From positions 1-42,714 of IMG/VR virus record IMGVR_UViG_3300031999_000060: a stretch of DNA of 42,714 nt. One strand, 5' to 3'. The stretch comes from a virus. Both the position numbers and the translations under genes were made by a program. Of this stretch, positions 37,760 through 42,714 are shown one piece after another (the stretch's first letter is position 1; each line of letters begins with the position of its first letter). The notes below the pieces were generated by a model. It saw only the letters and a list, made by a program, of their open reading frames with translations. It did not search any database and was not told the DNA's origin.

Positions 37760-37820
37760 GATTGCCGGGCGGGCCATCCGGCGCATCCAGGGTGTCCCGG
37801 GCGCGTTGGGTGCGGTGCGC

Positions 37821-37859
37821 AAAAAAACCCGAGGGCTGCTTTTTGGGCCTCCCCCGGGT
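37821..37859 (-). terminator. Rho-independent terminator of the AAA-DUF1257 operon
   Basis: Read on the minus strand, ACCCGGGGG and CCCTCGGGT form a nine-base stem (one mismatch) around a loop containing AAAAAG. The stem is followed by seven T (the A-tract at 37821-37827 on the plus strand). It lies 38 bases after the last gene of the right-hand operon, at 37897. The strong stem and U-run are clear. Confidence 0.85.
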
Positions 37860-37896
37860 GCGTTCCTAAGTTCTATTCGGTTGTCTGATTACCTTT

Positions 37897-38187
37897 TCAC
37901 TTCTTTGGCTTCTCCTTTCTTCCGCTCTTTATGACCTGCAAGGGGGCGTCTTCCTCAGTGTGCAGGATGATGGCGGGCTTTATTCCTCCCTTCAGGATAA
38001 GTTTACCTGGATGTTGCGGGCCTTCCTTTCCGAGAAACATAAAGTCAACTTCTTTCTGGTTTTCTCTCGGGCTGCGCTTAGTCGATATTACTATAGGTCT
38101 CATCCCCATCCTTTCCGGTTTCCCGAGTCTGATTAAACCTCTCTTTTGTTTGGCCAGGGCGATTTTTCTTAGACGCTGATAGCTCAA
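37897..38187 (-). CDS. Small basic protein, 96 aa (TTG start), last gene of the operon
   Basis: The TTG at 38187 directly follows the previous stop and has a GAGG site six bases upstream. The product opens MSYQRLRKIALAKQKRGLIR then has beta strands (RPIVISTKRSP; EVDFMFLGKEGPQHPGKLIL) and a basic end KSGRKEKPKK. It is soluble and rich in Lys/Arg. No domain is recognised. It is followed by the terminator. Confidence 0.5.
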   Translation of the reverse strand: MSYQRLRKIALAKQKRGLIRLGKPERMGMRPIVISTKRSPRENQKEVDFMFLGKEGPQHPGKLILKGGIKPAIILHTEEDAPLQVIKSGRKEKPKK

Positions 38188-38586
38188 TCAATCCTCTTCG
38201 GGTAACATAATTGTTATGACTGGCTCTTGCTCATCTCCACTATGGCACAGCGATTTGAGCCGGTGGACGTGCTTCCCAAATTTCACGCTAAAAAAGATCA
38301 GGTCAGCCGGGCCTTGCTTCCCTTTAATAGCAAAATGCATCATATTGAACATATCGCGGGCGCGGCCTTTCTCGCTCTGTCCTATGTTCCTGGAGTGGTC
38401 CGAAGGCTCCAGTAAGGCATATACGGCGGCGGTCACTGCTACCGGGTATTTAAACCCGGCTTCCCTTGCCCACTCGCTCACGTCAACCAGGCATCCGTCC
38501 TCCATAGCCTGGGCGCGGGTGTAAACGCTTATTACCTCAAAGGGTTCCCCATACAGCGTTACGGTATTACCTTCTTTCGTGGCCAT
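38188..38586 (-). CDS. DUF6573-like protein, 132 aa
   Basis: The ATG follows AAGGAGGGGAATAGAACC. Residues about 14-60 read PFEVISVYTRAQAMEDGCLV then DVSEWAREAGFKYPVAVTAA. This pattern (sYtRaqAieDG.Lvdvse...eaGfkyPVavT.avw) is found in DUF6573-type proteins of phages and plasmids. The C-terminal half has beta strands (ADLIFFSVKFGKHVHRLKSL, VITIMLPEED). It acts, if at all, together with the neighbouring conserved genes. The function is unknown. Confidence 0.65.
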   Translation of the reverse strand: MATKEGNTVTLYGEPFEVISVYTRAQAMEDGCLVDVSEWAREAGFKYPVAVTAAVYALLEPSDHSRNIGQSEKGRARDMFNMMHFAIKGKQGPADLIFFSVKFGKHVHRLKSLCHSGDEQEPVITIMLPEED

Positions 38587-38590
38587 GGTT

Positions 38591-38866
38591 CTATTCCCCT
38601 CCTTCCAGTTCTTTGGGTTCTAAGATCTGATAGGAATTCCCTATAGGGAAAGGGTCTCTTTTTTCCATCCTGTCAACACTTTCCTTTGCTTCTCGCTCGG
38701 TCTTAAACCACCCCGAAGAAAGAATAGTTTTCTCGTCTGCATGGTAAAAAGTTAAGTGCCATTTCATGTATTTATTGTACTTGGATGTTTCCCTAACGAT
38801 GCGATAAGGGGCCAGGGTTCTATATAGGGATTTGCCTAAATAGCCTTCTCTTTCTAAGTTTGGCAT
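38591..38866 (-). CDS. Small protein, 91 aa, accessory to the AAA module
   Basis: The ATG follows AAGGAGGGGAATAG. The protein is alpha/beta: RTLAPYRIVRETSKYNKYMK, then WHLTFYHADEKTILSSGWFK and a helix TEREAKESVDRMEKRDPF. It ends in an acidic LEPKELEGGE. The gene overlaps the preceding one by 13 bases. No domain is assigned. Confidence 0.5.
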   Translation of the reverse strand: MPNLEREGYLGKSLYRTLAPYRIVRETSKYNKYMKWHLTFYHADEKTILSSGWFKTEREAKESVDRMEKRDPFPIGNSYQILEPKELEGGE

Positions 38867-39084
38867 CTATTCCCCTCCTTGGTTTCGTTTCCTTCCCATG
38901 GCTCGACCTTGTAAACCGTAAGCCATAGCGTGGCGATTATATAGCCTATATATTTTGATCTCCCCCCCTTAGTATCTACATACATTTTTTGGCCGTGTTT
39001 CCTCCCCAACTGCTCCATAAGATCTTTTCGGGGGTGCTTCAGGCCATGGAAGGTCTGTCCGTATTGGTCGATGGCCATAAACAT
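38854..39084 (-). CDS. Small protein, 76 aa, accessory to the AAA module
   Basis: An AGGAGGGGAATAAA site precedes the ATG. The product (MFMAIDQYGQTFHGLKHPRK, then DLMEQLGRKHGQKMYVDTKG and a beta hairpin YIGYIIATLWLTVYKVEPWE) seems to be one compact domain with a basic, polar first half. The function is unknown. Position 37 bases after the DUF3150-like gene shows co-transcription. Confidence 0.5.
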   Translation of the reverse strand: MFMAIDQYGQTFHGLKHPRKDLMEQLGRKHGQKMYVDTKGGRSKYIGYIIATLWLTVYKVEPWEGNETKEGNRCQT

Positions 39085-39120
39085 TTTATTCCCCTCCTTC
39101 TTGCTTTTATTTTTTGGTTC

Positions 39121-40026
39121 TTAACTCAGGTCAAGGCTTCTCTTATACTGTCCGGTTACTTCGCTCACGTCATTCAGGTTCATGGCTTGCTTGGCTATCT
39201 CATGGGCAACATTCCCAAGCTCCCGTCTCAAGGTCTCATTGTCTCTTAAGTCTTTGGCAATTTCCTTCGAGTCGTGGCCGTTCATGTGTTTCCTAAGTTC
39301 GGCCAGCTTTTCGTCTATGCTATGGTCCCCGATAAAGTTCAACTCCTGGAAGTGCTCTATGGTTTCCTTTACGCTCTTGATGGTGTTGGCAGTGACTACC
39401 TCCCCATTGATAATCCGCGTTGATAATTTCTCACAGCTTTCGGCTACGGTGGCTCGCATGTCAATAACTACGTCTTCCAAGAATAAATCAAACTTCTCTT
39501 GAAGTTCTCTTTTAAAGCGCTCATAAGCTTCAATTACTTCCTGGCTTGTAGTCTCGTTCATTTTGGTATCTGTGATCTCGAAGATTGCCCAAGTAAAACT
39601 AAACTTCCTCTCAATGACATTGCGGGCCGGGTAGTATGGTTCCAGCTTGTCGGCGTAAAGCGGGTAGTTCTGAAGCATTTCCCTTTTTATTTGTTCATAG
39701 CGGTCCAGGAAACTTAAGACGGTGCTTTGAAATAATGCCTTGTACTGCTCCAAGTGGGCCGCGGTATCAACGAGCCTGTCTCGGGGAACAAAGCGGGCGC
39801 CACCTACCGGGAAAGGGAAACTCCAGCGGTCTAGGAAGTTCCTCGCATTGTTTTCAACCTGCGTGAAGCTATTCCTTTCATTCTCGGGGATAAGTAATTT
39901 CTTTCCGAGTCTCATAAAGTCCGGTATGTCCTCGGGGCTCAATCCCAAATCAGAGGGCTCCAGCTTCTTGGCTCCGCTCCATTTTGACACATTGAGTGTC
40001 AGCAAAACTCCATCCTTAAAATTCAT
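39121..40026 (-). CDS. DUF3150-like protein, 301 aa
   Basis: An AAAGGAGGTAAAAGAATT site precedes the ATG. The protein opens FKDGVLLTLNVSKWSGAKKL, followed by FMRLGKKLLIPENERNSFTQ and RWSFPFPVGGARFVPRDRLV. This fits DUF3150: an N-terminal .l...i..W.G.kkl..., then lGkk.l.p......, and G....gG...VP. The remaining 170 residues are a long helical region (FDLFLEDVVIDMRATVAESC; ELNFIGDHSIDEKLAELRKH). DUF3150 proteins are found beside MoxR/CobS-type AAA ATPases in phages and plasmids. Here it shares an operon with a Ycf46-type AAA, so it may be its substrate or adaptor. That is inference. Confidence 0.65.
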   Translation of the reverse strand: MNFKDGVLLTLNVSKWSGAKKLEPSDLGLSPEDIPDFMRLGKKLLIPENERNSFTQVENNARNFLDRWSFPFPVGGARFVPRDRLVDTAAHLEQYKALFQSTVLSFLDRYEQIKREMLQNYPLYADKLEPYYPARNVIERKFSFTWAIFEITDTKMNETTSQEVIEAYERFKRELQEKFDLFLEDVVIDMRATVAESCEKLSTRIINGEVVTANTIKSVKETIEHFQELNFIGDHSIDEKLAELRKHMNGHDSKEIAKDLRDNETLRRELGNVAHEIAKQAMNLNDVSEVTGQYKRSLDLS

Positions 40027-40033
40027 AATTCTT

Positions 40034-40213
40034 TTACCTCCTTTCGTTTTTGATGTTGTGTAGCCTATTCATAACGGCGATAGCTCCAATTTTGTAAACC
40101 GTTATGCAAATTAATTCTTCTTTTTCATATAGGGCATAGAATCTTGAATCATGAGGTTTGATTATAAAATTCCCCAAAAATTCAGTTTTTCGCATCCGCC
40201 TTTCTCCAACCAT
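40034..40213 (-). CDS. Small protein, 59 aa, newly read gene
   Basis: The frame from ATG 40213 (after AAGGGGGGAAA) to TAA 40034 gives MVGERRMRKTEFLGNFIIKP, then HDSRFYALYEKEELICITVY and KIGAIAVMNRLHNIKNERR. It has alternating beta strands and a basic end. It fits between the Cys-rich gene and the DUF3150-like gene, and its last codons contain the next gene's AAAGGAGG site. It would be missed if small frames are ignored. No family is known. Confidence 0.55.
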   Translation of the reverse strand: MVGERRMRKTEFLGNFIIKPHDSRFYALYEKEELICITVYKIGAIAVMNRLHNIKNERR

Positions 40214-40222
40214 TTTCCCCCC

Positions 40223-40402
40223 TTATCCGCACCACTGATTCCCAGCGGTACAGTCAATAGGCTTGTCTTTGCTTCTCCATCCTGGGCAGTCCTCGCACAA
40301 TGCGCAAAGTAAATCCCCCGTTTCTTCATCCCACCAGTCAGAGATTAAATGACCAGTCGGGCCAATAGAAATAATGATGGGGTGAGGGTCAGCGGCCTCC
40401 AT
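40223..40402 (-). CDS. Cys-rich small protein, 59 aa, newly read gene
   Basis: The frame from ATG 40402 overlaps the DUF2997 stop by 14 bases. It encodes MEAADPHPIIISIGPTGHLI, then SDWWDEETGDLLCALCEDCP and GWRSKDKPIDCTAGNQWCG. Five Cys in 25 residues (C33, C36, C39, C51, C58) and the CxxCxxC run suggest a metal site, perhaps zinc or an iron-sulphur cluster. It is the partner next to DUF2997 in a conserved module. No recognised domain. Confidence 0.6.
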   Translation of the reverse strand: MEAADPHPIIISIGPTGHLISDWWDEETGDLLCALCEDCPGWRSKDKPIDCTAGNQWCG

Positions 40403-40589
40403 TGGTGTTTACCCTTACCCTTTCCTCCAGGGCTTCCACATAATATTCCCCGGTTCTTTTGATCTCGGTGGTATTGCCGAGGGCCTCTTCAATGAATTTG
40501 GAAACATCCAGGCATCCTTTGCCCTTTACTCCCTTAGTCTCTACCGTCACGTTTCCGGCTTGGTCGATGTTTAAGATGATCTTTTCCAA
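40389..40589 (-). CDS. DUF2997 protein, 66 aa (TTG start)
   Basis: The TTG start follows GGAGGAGAATAAC. The product is EKIILNIDQAGNVTVETKGV, KGKGCLDVSKFIEEALGNTT, then EIKRTGEYYVEAL. This is the DUF2997 pattern (...v.I..dG.v..ev.G..G..C...t..lE..LG......k.e.y), often encoded next to DUF1257 (Ycf35). The conserved Cys (in GKGCLD) could contact a metal or partner. The function is unknown, but the gene pair is maintained across cyanobacteria, plastids and other bacteria, which suggests a real complex. Confidence 0.75.
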   Translation of the reverse strand: MEKIILNIDQAGNVTVETKGVKGKGCLDVSKFIEEALGNTTEIKRTGEYYVEALEERVRVNTNGGR

Positions 40590-40590
40590 G

Positions 40591-40980
40591 TTATTCTCCT
40601 CCCCTACTCATGGTTAGTTGGATGTTGCGTCCATCCTCCGTTACTTTCTCGTACACGCTAAAGCCTTTCCGGCGGGCCTGGATCTTGGCTTGCTCTACAG
40701 CATAGGCTTGTTTGAGAAGTCCTGCATTCTGCCCTAATTTTGAAACTAAGCCTCCGCTTGACCAGGAATCCCATTGAAGGGAGAATTCCCCCTCGCTCTC
40801 CAAGAGTCCCACTTCAAATTTAGCACCAGGGATACTGATGGCATGGGAGCACTTGTTTTCCCCATAGTAGGCGCGGAAGGTCTTTTGTCCTTCCATGAAT
40901 TTACAACCCAAGCGCTCGCACGCTGCCTTGAGTGCTTGAAGGCTTTTGATCTTCAATTCTATTTGTGACACGTGGCTCAT
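40591..40980 (-). CDS. DUF1257 (Ycf35-like) protein, 129 aa
   Basis: The ATG overlaps the preceding Zn-ribbon stop in a four-base ATGA. The protein begins MSHVSQIELKIKSLQALKAA, the characteristic start of DUF1257, whose opening MSHfs.i.t.i.d...L..aL is shared by plastid Ycf35 proteins. The rest has ISIPGAKFEVGLLESEGEFS, a Trp-containing strand, and a C-terminus ending RNIQLTMSRGGE. Its function is not known to me. In this operon it lies with DUF2997 and the AAA ATPase, the same trio as in other genomes. Confidence 0.8.
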   Translation of the reverse strand: MSHVSQIELKIKSLQALKAACERLGCKFMEGQKTFRAYYGENKCSHAISIPGAKFEVGLLESEGEFSLQWDSWSSGGLVSKLGQNAGLLKQAYAVEQAKIQARRKGFSVYEKVTEDGRNIQLTMSRGGE

Positions 40981-41147
40981 ATCTTTTTTTTCCTTTCTTT
41001 TAGGAATTTTTCAAAGGCTACCGCGTTGGTAAAAAGCGATCTTGCGCAACGAGGGCAAAAGAACTTTACCTCTTCTGCATCGGTTCTAAAGGAAAAGGCA
41101 ATATTGGATCTTGTGATTTTTTCTTGACAGTATGGGCATGACGGCAT
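40977..41147 (-). CDS. Zinc-ribbon small protein, 56 aa, newly read gene
   Basis: An ATG at 41147, after GGAGGAGAATAAACTAAA, opens MPSCPYCQEKITRSNIAFSF then RTDAEEVKFFCPRCARSLFT and a basic end KERKKKI. CPYC (residues 4-7) and CPRC (31-34) form a single zinc ribbon. The stop overlaps the DUF1257 start by four bases, so the two are coupled. It is not a random frame: the Cys pairs are spaced as in typical ribbons. Likely a nucleic-acid or protein-binding accessory. Confidence 0.65.
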   Translation of the reverse strand: MPSCPYCQEKITRSNIAFSFRTDAEEVKFFCPRCARSLFTNAVAFEKFLKERKKKI

Positions 41148-41148
41148 T

Positions 41149-42567
41149 TTAGTTTATTCTCCTCCTTCCGCTTAGATTTACTGTCTCTTGATCAAGACTC
41201 GCGGGGATGGTTCTTTGTTTTGCCCATTGCCTCAAGGCTCCAATTTTATCCGCCATGCTTTGGGATAAGGGCATAACATAGGCTTCTGCTTCCTTGATGG
41301 TGGTTTGCATCATGGCTGCGATACGGCATAGGCTCTTTATCTCCGCTCCGCTCCATCCTTCGGTGGTAGTGGGTTCCCCTTCAACATGATATTGATGTTG
41401 ATAAAGGTCTAAGATGATTTTCCGCTCGCGGCTTGTAGGCAAGTCAACAAAGAAAATAGCATCCCATCGCTCAGCGCGTAGGAATTCGGGGGGTATTTTG
41501 GTAATGTCATTGCAGGTAGCAATAACAAACACTCGGCTTTTATGATCGTTTAGCCAGGTCAAGAAAGTCCCAAATACTCGGCTTCCGGTTCCTCCGTCTG
41601 TCTGTCCGCTCGATTGAATACCGCTTAAACCTTTTTCTATCTCGTCGATAAAGAGAATGCAGGGGCTAAAGGCGTCGATTATCTTGAGTGCTTCGCGGAT
41701 TCTACTTTCGCTCTCTCCCACCAGGCTTCCAAACATACGGCCAAAGTCGAGACCCGCGGTGGGGATGCCCAGGGCTTTTCCTAATCCCTTGGCAAAATGG
41801 CTCTTGCCAGTTCCTGGAGTCCCAAGCAATAACACTCCTTTGGCTAAAGGGCTGCGGGCTATCTTAAGGCAAAATTGCTTGAGGTTGTCTAATCCTCCCA
41901 AGTTCTCTAAGGTCTCGTCGTAGTTCTCAAGCATAAGGCTCGCGTTCTTCCTGATAAGCTGTGTTTTCTGCTCGACGATTACGGCGGGGTCAAACTTCTT
42001 CTTAGTTACTAGAGATAGGGCCAGCGCGTTTTCAAACTCGAATGAGGTCAAACCTTTCGCGGCTTCTAAGATAAGGTCGGTCTCTTCTTCGGTGGGCATG
42101 GGCATCTTGGCGGAGTCTGCCATATACATGAGAGTTTTTTTCAAGGTCTCTTTATCCGGTAGATCGAAGTTTAAGACGGTGAAAACTTTTTCAAGCTCGG
42201 TGGGGATTTCGACGATGGGCGCTAATACAATGATCGTTTTTCCGTTTGCCTTGTAAAGATCCACAAGGTTTAAAACTTCTTGAATATTTTCTATTACTTT
42301 GATGTATCTATGGAAATTGTGAAGGAAAAGAATCGCCCTTCCTTCCCCTGTTGCTCCGGTGGCTAAAAAGCCAATGGCTTTCAGCGGATCCGGTTCTTCC
42401 TTCTTAAAGGGGCCTTTTACCGCTCTAAATCCTTGCTGGCAATCCCACTGAAAAGGCTTGTAGCCTGCTTGGGCTGCTTCCTCTCCCCACTCGCTCACAG
42501 TCCTTTGAGACTCGCTCGTTTGTACCCATAGGGCGGGGAAGCCCGCTCTTAAGTGTTCTATAAACAT
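41149..42567 (-). CDS. Ycf46-like AAA ATPase
   Basis: I chose the ATG at 42567, preceded by AGGAGG (11 bases away). A TTG at 42606 extends the frame. The 472-residue protein has an N-terminal degenerate AAA-like region (residues 1-190) and a canonical AAA domain: Walker A GTPGTGKS at 249-256, FGSLVGESESRIREAL at 279-294, Walker B CILFIDEIEKG at 303-313, sensor-1 Asn 353 in IATCNDI, and arginines 364/367 in EFLRAERWD. This two-part pattern is that of Ycf46 ATPases of cyanobacteria and plastids. All ATPase residues are present. It is the first complete gene of the operon that carries DUF1257 and DUF2997. Confidence 0.85.
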   Translation of the reverse strand: MFIEHLRAGFPALWVQTSESQRTVSEWGEEAAQAGYKPFQWDCQQGFRAVKGPFKKEEPDPLKAIGFLATGATGEGRAILFLHNFHRYIKVIENIQEVLNLVDLYKANGKTIIVLAPIVEIPTELEKVFTVLNFDLPDKETLKKTLMYMADSAKMPMPTEEETDLILEAAKGLTSFEFENALALSLVTKKKFDPAVIVEQKTQLIRKNASLMLENYDETLENLGGLDNLKQFCLKIARSPLAKGVLLLGTPGTGKSHFAKGLGKALGIPTAGLDFGRMFGSLVGESESRIREALKIIDAFSPCILFIDEIEKGLSGIQSSGQTDGGTGSRVFGTFLTWLNDHKSRVFVIATCNDITKIPPEFLRAERWDAIFFVDLPTSRERKIILDLYQHQYHVEGEPTTTEGWSGAEIKSLCRIAAMMQTTIKEAEAYVMPLSQSMADKIGALRQWAKQRTIPASLDQETVNLSGRRRIN

Positions 42568-42714
42568 AATCTTTACTTCCTCCTTTCTTGGCCTCTTCGC
42601 ACTCAATAGCTAATTCTCCATCAGGGCCAATTTTCTGGAGTATGCTTTTTAGGTGATCTTTCCATTTTCGATCAGTGGATACAACTTGCCCAACTTCATA
42701 CTTATCGCGAACTG
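42425..42714 (-). CDS. C-terminal part of a gene entering from the right (doubtful extent)
   Basis: The only frame open from the right edge of the window on the minus strand runs to a TAG at 42425. It reads KYEVGQVVSTDRKWKDHLKS, ILQKIGPDGELAIECEEAKK, and so on. The first 50 codons look coding. The last 47 lie in the AAA gene in another frame and look like noise, so the true end or a frameshift is uncertain. It would be the gene that precedes the AAA ATPase in the operon. Confidence 0.3.
   Translation of the reverse strand, partial: VRDKYEVGQVVSTDRKWKDHLKSILQKIGPDGELAIECEEAKKGGSKDYVYRTLKSGLPRPMGTNERVSKDCERVGRGSSPSRLQAFSVGLPARI

Noticed and set aside
1-42714. CRISPR array
   Set aside because: No regularly spaced direct repeats of 24-40 bases with unique spacers were found. 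The only tandem repeats are the two-copy 18-mer and the GAAGGCT heptamers.

Overview
This window is most likely a temperate tailed phage or prophage, probably podovirus-like, next to a second accessory gene module. The phage evidence is a connector and stabilisation-protein pair, tail genes, a 2,194-residue internal virion protein, RecT with a lambda-exonuclease/YqaJ-type nuclease, a CI-type repressor, a tyrosine integrase and two tRNAs. Terminase, portal and capsid genes are absent and would lie left of base 1. Strong AGGAGG-type ribosome binding sites, ATGA/TAATG stop-start overlaps and moderate GC fit a Gram-negative mesophile. I cannot name the host from the sequence.

Bases 1-18884 (+ strand) hold virion genes in one co-directional run: head-tail connector, P22 gp10-like stabilisation protein, tail and fibre-like proteins, helical internal proteins and the giant LPD/PLxRFG-like protein with a HETIH motif. 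Two blocks interrupt it. One is a non-structural cassette (1795-3417: zinc-finger protein, metallophosphoesterase, two small proteins). The other is a tRNA with initiator-like features followed by an HNH/NUMOD3 homing endonuclease (4176-5005).

Bases 18799-33263 (- strand) are the early operon. Read in the direction of transcription, it has regulators, two ParB/DGQHR-type proteins, exonuclease, RecT, a replication protein, a RuvC-like resolvase, an ASCH protein, a DUF5131 radical-SAM-like protein, zinc-ribbon and transglycosylase genes, tRNA-His, an RNA ligase, a deoxyribosyltransferase-like protein, an endonuclease VII-like HNH and many tiny genes. The genes overlap almost continuously. Several very short genes (22611-22751, 22748-22912, 23427-23519, 32677-32835) were found by reading through apparent gaps.

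Bases 33264-35907 are the lysogeny region. It has a repressor whose S24 peptidase Ser appears to be Asn, a strong promoter driving an apparently leaderless HTH gene overlapped by the integrase, a small secreted protein, and a noncoding stretch with five GAAGGCT repeats in an arm-site-like layout (candidate attP/att). Next comes an adenine methyltransferase plus a likely PD-(D/E)XK endonuclease (35908-37643), bounded by imperfect direct repeats, which looks like a restriction-modification cargo.

Bases 37821-42714 (- strand) form a separate operon ending in a clear rho-independent terminator. It encodes a Ycf46-like AAA ATPase, a new 56-residue zinc ribbon, a DUF1257 (Ycf35-like) protein, a DUF2997 protein, a 59-residue Cys-rich protein, another 59-residue protein, a DUF3150-like protein, two unknown small proteins, a DUF6573-like protein and a basic protein. 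This conserved but functionally uncharacterised set is the best candidate for an undescribed system here. It may be host or other-element DNA beyond the prophage end.
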